NCBI RefSeq assembly: GCF_000425945.1
Contig: NZ_AUEK01000009.1
Location: forward strand, 62,001 to 126,000
Direction of reading: 5' to 3'
DNA length: 64,000 nt
Source of the DNA: Candidatus Solirubrobacter pratensis
Lineage (GTDB): Bacteria; Actinomycetota; Thermoleophilia; Solirubrobacterales; Solirubrobacteraceae
Under the pieces are notes generated by a model. That model saw only the letters and a list, made by a program, of their open reading frames with translations, had not been told where the DNA came from and made no database searches. A program made the position numbers and the translations under genes. Positions 50,211 to 58,064 of this stretch are shown piece by piece; the first letter of the stretch is position 1, and the number at the start of each line of letters is the position of its first letter.

Positions 50211-51375
50211 GCTCGAATCCCACCACGAGCGAGCCGTCGTCGAGCTTCGCCGACGTCGGCTTGTAGCCCGCCATCCCGCTCGGGAGCACGATCGTCCGCT
50301 TGTGCCCGTCCACGCGCACGACGAGCTCGAGCCCGATCTTCTTGAGCGTCACGTCGCCCTTGCGCGCGAACGGGAGGTCCAGGCGCAGCTCCGCGCCGCC
50401 GTTGTCGACGCGCAGCTCCTGCGCCAGGCGGTCGTGGAAGACGTCCATCGGCGCGCGGGCGCCGAACACGGCGCGCGCGAGCTCGTCCAGCCGCTCCGGC
50501 CCGATCACCTCGGCCGCGAAGTACGGCGCCCGCAGCACCGGCACGGGGGCGAAGCCGGTCTCCACGAACGCGAGCTGCTCCTGCTGCACCTCGTGCCAGG
50601 CGCCGAAGTAGCCGTCCGAGAGCTCGTCGGGGAAGACTCGGTTCACGACCACGGCGTCGGTCAGATAGCCGTACAGATTCAGGTAGGTGAAGGTCCGCAT
50701 CGCCTCGGCGACGACCATCCGGTCGGGCGTCATCACCAGGCGCATCGAGACGGCGGAGGCGTCGCGCAGCAGCTCGTGCATCTCCACCAGGCTTCCCACC
50801 AGGCGGTGGACTTCAGCCATCACCTTCTCGTCGGGCAGCGGGACGTCGAGGAGCATGCGCGCGAGCGGCCGGGCGGCCGCCAGCATCGACTGCTCGCGGC
50901 CGAAGACCTTGTCCAGCCACCAGCGGGCCGCATCCGGGAACGAGAGCAGCCGCAGGGTCTCGCCGGTCGGCGCGCAGTCGACGATCACCGCGTCGTAGTC
51001 GCCGGACTCGACGGCGCGCTTGATCCGCAGCAGCGAGAACAGCTCCTCACCGCCGGGCGGGATCGTCAGCTCCTCGGCGGCGATGCGGTCCACGCCGCGC
51101 TCCATCAGCAGCCCGCCGAGCCATTCCGACACCGCGCTCCAATGACGCTCCAGCTCCTCCTGCGCCTCGACCTGCTGGGCCCACAGGCGCTTGCCGACCT
51201 TGGTCGGCTCGCCCCCGACCGGCTCCTGCAGCGCGTCGGCGAGCGAGTGGGCGGGGTCGGTCGAGATCACGACGGTGCGCGCGCCGTCGGCCGCGCAGCG
51301 CCGCGCCGTCGCCGCCGCGACCGAGGTCTTCCCGACGCCGCCCTTGCCCGTGTAGAGGATCGTCCGCGGCCGCAT
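50203..51375 (-). CDS. ArsA/Get3-like ATPase
   Basis: A 390-aa deviant-Walker ATPase. The P-loop is GKGGVGKTS with the signature lysine (about residue 11), the switch I region STDPAHSLADAL and switch II VDCAPTGETLRLL. The C-terminal 70 residues (LRLDLPFARKGDVTL, VVRVDGHKRTIVLPS) resemble the HSP20-like domain found fused to ArsA homologues in actinobacteria. The role is unlikely to be arsenite export, as no ArsB is seen; membrane-protein targeting, or work with the adjacent membrane protein, is possible. Confidence 0.87.
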   Translation of the reverse strand: MRPRTILYTGKGGVGKTSVAAATARRCAADGARTVVISTDPAHSLADALQEPVGGEPTKVGKRLWAQQVEAQEELERHWSAVSEWLGGLLMERGVDRIAAEELTIPPGGEELFSLLRIKRAVESGDYDAVIVDCAPTGETLRLLSFPDAARWWLDKVFGREQSMLAAARPLARMLLDVPLPDEKVMAEVHRLVGSLVEMHELLRDASAVSMRLVMTPDRMVVAEAMRTFTYLNLYGYLTDAVVVNRVFPDELSDGYFGAWHEVQQEQLAFVETGFAPVPVLRAPYFAAEVIGPERLDELARAVFGARAPMDVFHDRLAQELRVDNGGAELRLDLPFARKGDVTLKKIGLELVVRVDGHKRTIVLPSGMAGYKPTSAKLDDGSLVVGFEHG

Positions 51376-51387
51376 TCCGAGCCACGG

Positions 51388-51393
51388 AGTCTA
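51388..51393 (-). promoter_or_regulatory. -10-like box (TAGACT) of the ArsA-like gene
   Basis: On the minus strand, 12 nt before ATG 51375. Confidence 0.4.
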
Positions 51394-51407
51394 TGCGGGA
51401 CCGGCGG

Positions 51408-52760
51408 CTACTTCTTGGGCTTGACCTCGACCGTGCCCGTCGCCGTCGCCGGGTTGCCCGCCAGGTCGCTGGCGCTCACGGTGACCGCGTAGGACCCCGA
51501 GTGCCGCGGCTTCCACGTGAGGTAGCGGCTGCCGCGGCCGACGGTCCCGAGCCCGCGCGTGTCGAGGATCCTGGCGCCCTGCGCGATCTTCACGCTCACG
51601 CGCGAAACCTTGTCGAGCTTGAAGCGCAGCCGCCCGGTCCTGCCCGCGCGCAGGTTGGACTCGAGCACCTGCGGCTTGGGCGGGCTCTTCAGATCGAGGC
51701 TGAAGTGCGTCGCGGCGCTGCAGTACTCCGGCGCCTGCGTGCGCTTGCAGAGCTGGTTGAGGAAGTCGCGCAGCAGCGTGTGGTAGCCGAGGTCGGACTC
51801 CGGCTTGGACGAGCCCGAGCGCGAGTACAGCGACCATGCGCCGGTGTCGAAGCGCGGGACCTCCTTACGCGCGGCGGCGTCGCCCTGGGCGAAGAGCGCC
51901 TGCGCGGTCGTGTCGCCGGTCAGCTGCCCGAAGTCGAACAGCCCGACGAGCGACTGGACGAAGCCGTTGATGATCTGCAGCTTCGGCAGGCCGGAGTACT
52001 GCAGGTAGTGCGCGCCGCCGTCGGTCTCCAGGCGGACGCCCGCCGGCGGCGGCGTCTGGAAGATCCCGAGGCCGCGGCCGGCGATCGGCAGTACGTCGGC
52101 CTGGCGGTTGAGGCGGATCGCCTCGCGCGCCATCGCCTGCAGGCCGGTGCCCTGGGCGAGCGAGCTGACCCACGGCGGCTTCTGGCCGTCGAACGGGAAC
52201 AGGTACTCCCACGCCAGCCCGCCGGCGCGGCCGGTCGCCAGCGGCAGCGCCTCGTCGAGCAGGTGCGCGGCGCGCGCGTTGAAGCGCTTGCCGCCGGTCC
52301 AGAAGCCGTTGAGCTTGCCCCAGGTGCCCAGCCACTGGATCTGGATCCCGTGGTTGGCGTAGTGCTGGTAGACGAGCTCGGACCCGGGGAACTCGACGCG
52401 CTGGTTGTAGCCGAGCAGCGGCCCGGTCTTCCAGTACTCGACGTTGCGCTGGAGCGTGAGGAACAGCGCGGGCACGCGCGAGGCGGTCAGCTGCCGGCGC
52501 GCCGCCATGTCGTCGAGGTCGGAGAGGACGCCGTCGAGCTCCGCCTTGCGCGTGCCGACGAGCTTCTTGACCGTCGTCTTTGCGTCGTCGTAGGTGGCGC
52601 GGTGGGCGGCGTAGTCCGCGGGCGCGAGCGTGCCGGCGGCGACGAGCGCCTTGAGCTCGCCGGTGACGGTGGGGCGGCGGGCCGCCGAGGCTCCGGCAAC
52701 GTGACAAAGGCAGCACAGGATCGTGACGAAGGCACAACGACTACTGCGTCTCAGGCGCAT
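51408..52760 (-). CDS. Secreted D-glucuronyl C5-epimerase-like protein
   Basis: A 450-aa exported protein. After a signal peptide (CAFVTILCCLCHVAGASA) the central 270 residues resemble the C-terminal domain of D-glucuronyl C5-epimerase: VYQHYANHGIQIQWLGTWGK, and FDTGAWSLYSRSG with LGYHTLLRDFLNQL. A C-terminal Ig-like domain of about 80 residues follows (SGSYAVTVSASDLAGNPATA). It may act on uronic-acid polymers outside the cell; activity is not proven. Start at ATG 52760. Confidence 0.75.
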   Translation of the reverse strand: MRLRRSSRCAFVTILCCLCHVAGASAARRPTVTGELKALVAAGTLAPADYAAHRATYDDAKTTVKKLVGTRKAELDGVLSDLDDMAARRQLTASRVPALFLTLQRNVEYWKTGPLLGYNQRVEFPGSELVYQHYANHGIQIQWLGTWGKLNGFWTGGKRFNARAAHLLDEALPLATGRAGGLAWEYLFPFDGQKPPWVSSLAQGTGLQAMAREAIRLNRQADVLPIAGRGLGIFQTPPPAGVRLETDGGAHYLQYSGLPKLQIINGFVQSLVGLFDFGQLTGDTTAQALFAQGDAAARKEVPRFDTGAWSLYSRSGSSKPESDLGYHTLLRDFLNQLCKRTQAPEYCSAATHFSLDLKSPPKPQVLESNLRAGRTGRLRFKLDKVSRVSVKIAQGARILDTRGLGTVGRGSRYLTWKPRHSGSYAVTVSASDLAGNPATATGTVEVKPKK

Positions 52761-52766
52761 GGCCCG

Positions 52767-52776
52767 ATGGTAGGCT
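52767..52776. promoter_or_regulatory. Overlapping divergent -10-like boxes
   Basis: TACCAT on the minus strand (52772-52767) lies 6 nt before the epimerase-like ATG, and TAGGCT on the plus strand (52771-52776) faces the lipoprotein gene. They share two bases, so only one polymerase could bind at a time. Confidence 0.5.
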
Positions 52777-52808
52777 CGCCCCGCTTGACCATTCAGCACT
52801 GCACGCCC

Positions 52809-53867
52809 ATGCCCAGACACCTGCTTCTGTTCCTCGCCCTGTCGGTCGCTCTCGCCGCGGGCTGCGGCGGCGCCGCCGCCCCGGAGCCCGCGAGCTCCAG
52901 TACGGACGTGAACACGCTCCTGCGCGACACGTTTCGGAACTTCGCCAAGGTCAAGTCGGCCAACCTCACGGCCAAGCTCGCCGTGGAGGGGCAGGGCCAG
53001 TCGGTCGGCGCGACGCTGAGCGGCCCGTTCGAGAGCCAGGGCGCGGGCAGGCTGCCCAAGTTCCAGCTCGACGCGTCGCTCACGAGCGGAGGGCAGAGCT
53101 TCGCCGCCGGTGCGATGTGGACGGGCGAGAAGGGCTTCGTCAACGTCCAGGGCACGGCGTACGAGCTCTCCGGCGCCCTCGCGAAGCAGCTTCAGGCGAG
53201 CTATAAGCAGGCAGCGAAGCAGGGCGGCAAGCAGGGCGGCGGCAACGCCGCCGCGCTGCTCGGCGTCGACTTCTCGAAGTGGCTCGAGAACGGCCGCAAC
53301 GCGGGCTCTGCGCAGGTCAACGGCACCGACACGGTCAAGATCACGGGCGACGCCGACGTCGCCCAGGTGATCGACGACCTTCAGCGCGTGACCGAGAAGG
53401 CGAAGACGCTGAACCTGCCGGGCGCGACGCAGGTGCCGCAGAAGCTCACGCCCGACCAGCGCCGCCAGATCATCGCGGCCGTCAAGCGGTTCGCGATCGA
53501 GGTCTACACCGGCGCCGCCGACCGCATCCTGCGCCGCCTCGTCGTCGATGCCGACCTCGCCGACCCGGCCTCGAAGTCGGTCTCGCACCTGAGCTTCGAC
53601 CTCACGCTCGACAACGTCGGCGACCCGCAGAGCTTCCAGGCGCCCAAGCACGCGAAGCCGTTCAGCGAGCTGATGAAGATGGCCGACCAGCTCAAGGGGC
53701 TCGGCAGCTCACTGGGTGGCGCCGCCCCCGGCTCCGGCAGCGGATCCGGCTCCGCCGCAGCGGGCGCGGCCTCGAGCGATGCCATCGAGAAGTACGCCAG
53801 ATGCGTCACTGACGCCAAGGGCGATCAGGCCAAGGCGCAGGAGTGCGCCGGCCTGCTCGACGGCTAG
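52809..53867 (+). CDS. Lipoprotein (LppX/LolA-like fold suspected)
   Basis: A 352-aa exported protein. The signal ends in the lipobox LAAGC (about residue 20). The body (AKVKSANLTAKLAVEGQGQSVG, given in part; GKGFVNVQ-like strands; DVAQVIDDLQRV; HLSFDLTLDN) suggests a half-barrel lipid-binding fold as in LppX/LprG. The end is a glycine/serine linker (GSGSGSGSAAAG) and a small C-terminal segment with two cysteines (KYARCVTDAK, AQECAGLLDG) that could form a disulfide. The LppX link is an inference. Confidence 0.7.
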   Translation: MPRHLLLFLALSVALAAGCGGAAAPEPASSSTDVNTLLRDTFRNFAKVKSANLTAKLAVEGQGQSVGATLSGPFESQGAGRLPKFQLDASLTSGGQSFAAGAMWTGEKGFVNVQGTAYELSGALAKQLQASYKQAAKQGGKQGGGNAAALLGVDFSKWLENGRNAGSAQVNGTDTVKITGDADVAQVIDDLQRVTEKAKTLNLPGATQVPQKLTPDQRRQIIAAVKRFAIEVYTGAADRILRRLVVDADLADPASKSVSHLSFDLTLDNVGDPQSFQAPKHAKPFSELMKMADQLKGLGSSLGGAAPGSGSGSGSAAAGAASSDAIEKYARCVTDAKGDQAKAQECAGLLDG

Positions 53868-53899
53868 TCATTCACACGACTCTCATCCGGCGCGCACCG

Positions 53900-53905
53900 T
53901 ATCCT
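53900..53905 (+). promoter_or_regulatory. -10-like box (TATCCT) of the antiporter gene
   Basis: Eight nt before GTG 53914, without a ribosome site. Confidence 0.5.
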
Positions 53906-53913
53906 CGGGCCTC

Positions 53914-55047
53914 GTGACCGCGGCACGCGCCCCGTTCAATCTCTGGCGCTTCCTGCGAAGCGGCGCGGGCTGGCCCTATGTGCTGGTCCCGTTCATCGTG
54001 ATCGCGATCGTGCTCGACCAGTTGGAGGCCGAGCCGACGCTCGTGTTCTTCGCGTCCGCGCTCGGCGTCGTGCCGACCGCGGCGCTGATGGGCAAGGCCA
54101 CGGAGGAGCTGGCGCACCGGTCAGGCCCGGGCATCGGCGGCCTGCTGAACGTCACGTTCGGGAACGCGCCGGAGCTGATCATCGCGATCTTCGCGCTCGA
54201 CAAGGGCCTGCAGGAGGTCGTCAAGGCGTCGATCATCGGCTCCATCCTCGGCAACCTGCTGCTCGTGATGGGCGCCGCGATGCTGATCGGCGGCTGGGGC
54301 CGCGAGCGCCAGAAGTTCGTGGCCGAGGCGGCGAGCGCGCAGGCGACGCTGCTGCTCCTGGCCGCCGTGGCGCTCCTGCTGCCGGCGATGTTCCTGCTGT
54401 CCACCGGCGGCCATCTGCCCGGGCTGAGCGACGAGGCGACGCGCTTCAGCACCGACATCGAGAAGATGTCCTTCGGCGTCGCGATCGTGCTGCTGCTGTC
54501 CTACGCGGGCGGGTTGTGGTTCTCGCTGAAGACCCACAAGGACGTCTTCAATCCCGAGCTGGCGGAGGACGACATCCCGCACGGGACCTGGAGCGTCAGG
54601 CGCAGCGTGATCGCGCTGGCGATCGCCGGCGCCGCCGTCGGCTTCATGTCGGAGATCCTCGTCGGCTCGATCGAGGAGGCGTCGAAGGGCATCGGCCTGT
54701 CGCCGTTCTTCGTCTCGCTGATCATCGTCGCGATCGTCGGCAACGCCGCCGAGCACTGGGTCGCGGTCTACTTCGCGGCGCGCGACAAGGTCGACCTCTC
54801 GGTCGCGATCGCCGTCGGCTCGAGCGCCCAGATCGCGCTGTTCGTGATGCCGGTGCTGGTGATCCTCTCGTTCTTCCTGGGCCCGTTCCCGCTCTCGCTC
54901 GAGTTCAGCGGGTTGGAGATCGGGGCGATCCTGCTCGCGGTGATCATCGCCGCGCACGTGACCCAGGAAGGCGAGTCGACGTGGTTCGAGGGGCTGCAGC
55001 TCCTCGCCGTCTACGTCGTGCTCGGGATCGTCTTCTTCTTCGTCTGA
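53914..55047 (+). CDS. Calcium/proton antiporter (CaxA/ChaA family)
   Basis: A 377-aa cation exchanger with about eleven membrane helices. The two inverted repeats carry the ion-binding motifs FGNAPELIIAIFAL (about 84-97) and VGNAAEHWVAVYFA (about 275-288), each with the essential glutamate. An acidic patch (ELAEDDIPHG) lies between the halves. GTG start in a leaderless setting. Confidence 0.92.
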   Translation: MTAARAPFNLWRFLRSGAGWPYVLVPFIVIAIVLDQLEAEPTLVFFASALGVVPTAALMGKATEELAHRSGPGIGGLLNVTFGNAPELIIAIFALDKGLQEVVKASIIGSILGNLLLVMGAAMLIGGWGRERQKFVAEAASAQATLLLLAAVALLLPAMFLLSTGGHLPGLSDEATRFSTDIEKMSFGVAIVLLLSYAGGLWFSLKTHKDVFNPELAEDDIPHGTWSVRRSVIALAIAGAAVGFMSEILVGSIEEASKGIGLSPFFVSLIIVAIVGNAAEHWVAVYFAARDKVDLSVAIAVGSSAQIALFVMPVLVILSFFLGPFPLSLEFSGLEIGAILLAVIIAAHVTQEGESTWFEGLQLLAVYVVLGIVFFFV

Positions 55048-55053
55048 CGGCGT

Positions 55054-55374
55054 CTAGTACTCGTCGTCCACGTCCGGGTCGGGCTCGAGCTCGTCCTCCT
55101 CGTCGGGCTCGTCCTCGTCCGGGTCGTCGCGCGCGGCCGACCGCGCGCGGCCGGTCTCGAACGCCTCGACGAGCTCGTCGCGGCGGTGCTCGTCGACGGC
55201 GGCATCGTCGCTCAGGAGCAGCCACTCGCCGCCCTCGGCGTCGACGTCCTCGATCAGCTCGAGGTCGACGCTCGCGGAGTCATCCACGATCAGGACGATC
55301 TCCGTGTTCGGGTTGAAATACGTGCCCGGACGGGTGGTTACCTCGTCGAGATCGAAGCGTCGAACGGCAGGCAT
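55054..55374 (-). CDS. Small acidic protein
   Basis: A 106-aa protein. The first 60 residues look folded (VRRFDLDEVTTRPGTYFNP, EIVLIVDDSASVDLELIED) and the last 30 are almost pure Asp/Glu/Pro (DDPDEDEPDEEDELEPDPD). I do not recognise the family. It has a minus-strand TAGCCT box 7 nt before the ATG. Confidence 0.6.
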   Translation of the reverse strand: MPAVRRFDLDEVTTRPGTYFNPNTEIVLIVDDSASVDLELIEDVDAEGGEWLLLSDDAAVDEHRRDELVEAFETGRARSAARDDPDEDEPDEEDELEPDPDVDDEY

Positions 55375-55381
55375 GTCGCGG

Positions 55382-55387
55382 AGGCTA
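55382..55387 (-). promoter_or_regulatory. -10-like box (TAGCCT) of the small acidic-protein gene
   Basis: On the minus strand, 7 nt before ATG 55374; it overlaps the stop of the upstream gene. Confidence 0.45.
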
Positions 55388-55747
55388 CCCGTCCAGCTGC
55401 CGGAGGCGCCGCTCGATCTCGGTCTCGACGTCGAGCGGGGCGTCGCCGCGCGCGATCCGGCGGGCGTTGCGCGCCTCCACGTGCGCCCGGACCTCGGCGC
55501 GGAGGTCGTCGCCGAGGGGTGCGAGCGGGTCGCCGGGGCCCAGCCCGCGCGCGGCGCGGCGCGCGTCGCGCGCCGCCACCAGCTGCGCGATCTCGGCCGC
55601 GCGGGCGCCCGGCGGGTCGGGCCGGATCGGGAGGTCGCCCGCCCGGATGTCGTCGTAGACGCCCTTCCCGCGCAGGAGCGCGAGCGCGGCGACGATCGCC
55701 GCCACCACCACGACGGCCACGATCACGATTGGCAGGGCGTCCTGCAC
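55385..55747 (-). CDS. Small membrane-anchored hypothetical protein
   Basis: A 120-aa protein with one N-terminal helix (IVIVAVVVVAAIVAALALL) and a charged helical tail (AEIAQLVAARDARRAARG, VETEIERRLRQLDG). GTG start. The family is unknown; it may be an SHOCT-like or coiled-coil anchor. Confidence 0.6.
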   Translation of the reverse strand: MQDALPIVIVAVVVVAAIVAALALLRGKGVYDDIRAGDLPIRPDPPGARAAEIAQLVAARDARRAARGLGPGDPLAPLGDDLRAEVRAHVEARNARRIARGDAPLDVETEIERRLRQLDG

Positions 55748-55774
55748 GATCCTCCAATTGTGGCCGGTTCCCGG

Positions 55775-55829
55775 TTGGAACTCTCAGGCAAGGCGGGTAC
55801 CCTGTCCCAAGTGTTGACTGACCAGTCAA
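55775..55829 (+). promoter_or_regulatory. Promoter and operator of the acyl-CoA dehydrogenase gene
   Basis: TTGGAA (55775-55780) and TACCCT (55798-55803) are 17 nt apart. Just after the expected start of transcription lies TTGACTGACCAGTCAA (55814-55829), a perfect inverted repeat with 6-bp arms and a 4-bp centre, of the sort bound by TetR-type fatty-acid regulators. The ribosome site AAGGAG (55842-55847) follows. Confidence 0.75.
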
Positions 55830-55854
55830 TCTGGAGCTGGCAAGGAGCAAGACC

Positions 55855-57021
55855 GTGGTCGATTTCACGCTGACCGACGAGCAGAGCGCGCTGCGCGAGA
55901 TGGCGCACGACTTCGCCGCCAAGGAGATCCGTCCAGTCGCCTGGGAGTACGACCGCGACGGGACGTGGCCGCAGGAGATCCTCGAGAAGGCCTGGGAGCT
56001 CGGTCTCATGAACTCCCACATCGGCGAGGAGTACGGCGGTCCTGGGGTGAGCTATCTCGAGGGCGCGCTGATCGAGGAGGAGCTCTCGTGGGGCTGCTCC
56101 GGCATCGCAACCTCGATCGGCGCCAATGGCCTGGCGACCGCGCCGCTCTCGCTCGGCGGCTCCGAGGAGCTCAAGAAGAAGTACCTCGGCATGCTGACCG
56201 AGGCGCCGCTGTTCGCGTCCTTCTGCCTGACCGAGCCCGACGCCGGCTCCGACGTGTCCGGGATGCGCACCACGGCGACCCGCAAGGGCGACAAGTGGAT
56301 CATCAACGGCTCCAAGTGCTTCATCACCAACGGCGGTTACGCCTCCTACTACACGGTCTACGCCAAGACCGACAAGGAGAAGGGCCACCGCGGCATCTCC
56401 TGCTTCCTCGTGCCCAAGGACGACACGGTCACGGTGGACAAGAAGGAGGACAAGATGGGCCAGCGGGCGTCCAACACCGCGACCATCACCTTCAACGACA
56501 CCGAGATCCCGCTCGGCCACCTGATCGGCGAGGAGAACGCCGGCTTCAAGCTCGCGATGATGACGCTGGACCGCACGCGGCCGGGCGTGGCCGCGATGGC
56601 CACGGGGATCGCGCGGGCCGCGTTCGAGTTCGCGACCGAGTACTCCAAGCAGCGCGTGCAGTTCGGCGTGCCGATCGCGATGCACCAGGCGATCCAGTTC
56701 CTGATCGCCGACATGGCGACCAAGGTCCACCTGTCGCGCCTGGCCGCCTGGAACTCCGCCGTCCTGCTCGACCAGGGCAAGCGCAACACGCTCGAGTCCT
56801 CGCATGCCAAGCGCTTCGCCGCGGACTCCGCGATGGAGGTCGCGACCGACGCCGTGCAGGTCTACGGCGGCTACGGCTTCATCAAGGACTACCCCGTCGA
56901 GAAGCTGATGCGCGACGCCAAGATCATGCAGCTCTACGAGGGCACGTCGCAGATCCAGCGGCTCGTGATCGCGCGCGAGACGCTGCTCCCGCGCCGCGTG
57001 GAGGAGCCCGCCGCGGCCTGA
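55855..57021 (+). CDS. Acyl-CoA dehydrogenase
   Basis: A 388-aa flavoenzyme for the first step of beta-oxidation. Motifs: CLTEPDAGSDVSGMRTTA (flavin and substrate contacts, about 125-142), WIINGSKCFITNGG, and near the end VQVYGGYGFIKDYPVEKLMRDAK with the catalytic glutamate in LYEGTSQIQRLVIAR (about 368). Length and motifs match the short/medium-chain group. Regulated by the operator upstream, probably a fatty-acid-responsive repressor not encoded in this window. Confidence 0.93.
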   Translation: MVDFTLTDEQSALREMAHDFAAKEIRPVAWEYDRDGTWPQEILEKAWELGLMNSHIGEEYGGPGVSYLEGALIEEELSWGCSGIATSIGANGLATAPLSLGGSEELKKKYLGMLTEAPLFASFCLTEPDAGSDVSGMRTTATRKGDKWIINGSKCFITNGGYASYYTVYAKTDKEKGHRGISCFLVPKDDTVTVDKKEDKMGQRASNTATITFNDTEIPLGHLIGEENAGFKLAMMTLDRTRPGVAAMATGIARAAFEFATEYSKQRVQFGVPIAMHQAIQFLIADMATKVHLSRLAAWNSAVLLDQGKRNTLESSHAKRFAADSAMEVATDAVQVYGGYGFIKDYPVEKLMRDAKIMQLYEGTSQIQRLVIARETLLPRRVEEPAAA

Positions 57022-57044
57022 GCGCCCGCCGCGGTCGCCCCGGA

Positions 57045-57050
57045 TAGTCT
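57045..57050 (+). promoter_or_regulatory. -10-like box (TAGTCT)
   Basis: Seven nt before ATG 57058, with no ribosome site. Confidence 0.5.
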
Positions 57051-57057
57051 GCGGGCG

Positions 57058-57549
57058 ATGACGACCTGGCGAATCCTCACGGCGATGCTGGTGATCGCCG
57101 CCGTCCCGGCGCCGGCGGCGATCGCCCAGACCAGCCACAAGGGCTGGCCCAGGATCAACGGCCAGCTGTGGATCAACAAGACCGACCAGACCACGTCGCA
57201 CACGGGTACCGCCCGGAACGACGAGCTGCTCGGCGGTCACGCCGACGACCAACTCTTCGGCGCCGGAGGCAAGGACGTGCTGTGGGGCGACTACAAGCCC
57301 TCAGGCCAGGGCACCGCGCAGCAGGACCTGCTCGACGGCGGCGCGGGCAACGACTTCATCTACGCCGGCCACGGCGTCAACGCGATCCAGGGCGGCGGCG
57401 GCGCCGACATCATCCACGCCCACTTCGGGCGCGGGACGATCGACTGCGGCGCCGGCCACGACATCCTCTTCATCAGCCACAAGTCCCGGCCCGGCTATAA
57501 GGTCTCGCATTGCGAGACGATCTCGTACAAGCCGGCCGACAAGGGCTAA
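57058..57549 (+). CDS. Small secreted RTX-like protein
   Basis: A 163-aa exported protein: signal peptide (ILTAMLVIAAVPAPAAIAQ), then a few degenerate calcium-binding repeats (NDELLGGHADDQLFGAGGKD, LLDGGAGNDFIYAGHG, GGGGADIIHA). It ends with two cysteines (IDCGAGHD, VSHCETISY), like the larger relative at 4240-4974. It stands alone between two fat-metabolism genes. Function unknown. Confidence 0.75.
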   Translation: MTTWRILTAMLVIAAVPAPAAIAQTSHKGWPRINGQLWINKTDQTTSHTGTARNDELLGGHADDQLFGAGGKDVLWGDYKPSGQGTAQQDLLDGGAGNDFIYAGHGVNAIQGGGGADIIHAHFGRGTIDCGAGHDILFISHKSRPGYKVSHCETISYKPADKG

Positions 57550-57593
57550 GCCTCAACCTGACGTCGAGGCCCGCCGCCGTGTAGGCGTGAGAT

Positions 57594-57599
57594 TACGCT
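57594..57599 (+). promoter_or_regulatory. -10-like box (TACGCT)
   Basis: Six nt before GTG 57606. Confidence 0.45.
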
Positions 57600-57605
57600 A
57601 CGCCG

Positions 57606-58064
57606 GTGAGCCGACCCGTGAAGGCCTCGATCGTCGTGCCCGGCCGCGCCGTGGAGGCGGAGCAGCTCTGGTACGACCGCACGCGCTGGGCGTCGTGGGT
57701 CGACGGGTTCGGGAAGGTCATCCGGCTCGACGACGGATGGCCGCAGGCGGGATCGAGGCTCGTATGGGACGCCCCGCCGGGCTCGCGCGGGCGCGTGGTG
57801 GAGCGCGTCACGCGCTACGAGCCGCGGCTCGGGCAGACGCTCTCGTTCGAGGACGCTACCTGGACGGGCGTGAGACGTGTCACATTCGAACCTGGGCTGG
57901 AGGAGACGCGCATCACCCTCGAGGTCGAGCCGGAGCCCAAGGAGCGCGTCCCGCCTGCGCGGAAATGGTGGTTCCGGCGGCAGCTGCGGGAGTCGCTGCA
58001 GCGCACTCTGACGCGGTTCTCGTACGAGCTGGCAGCGGAGCGCCAGTTCGGTCGCGAACGCTAA
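57606..58064 (+). CDS. SRPBCC (START-like) family protein
   Basis: A 152-aa lipid-or-ligand-binding fold of the polyketide cyclase/SRPBCC type: VKASIVVPGRAVEAEQLWYD, WASWVDGFGKVIRLDDGWP and a long C-terminal helix (RRQLRESLQRTLTRFSYELA). No catalytic residues can be named. Its stop overlaps the next gene by one base (TAATG), so it is likely co-transcribed with the hydroxyacyl-CoA dehydrogenase. Confidence 0.8.
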   Translation: MSRPVKASIVVPGRAVEAEQLWYDRTRWASWVDGFGKVIRLDDGWPQAGSRLVWDAPPGSRGRVVERVTRYEPRLGQTLSFEDATWTGVRRVTFEPGLEETRITLEVEPEPKERVPPARKWWFRRQLRESLQRTLTRFSYELAAERQFGRER

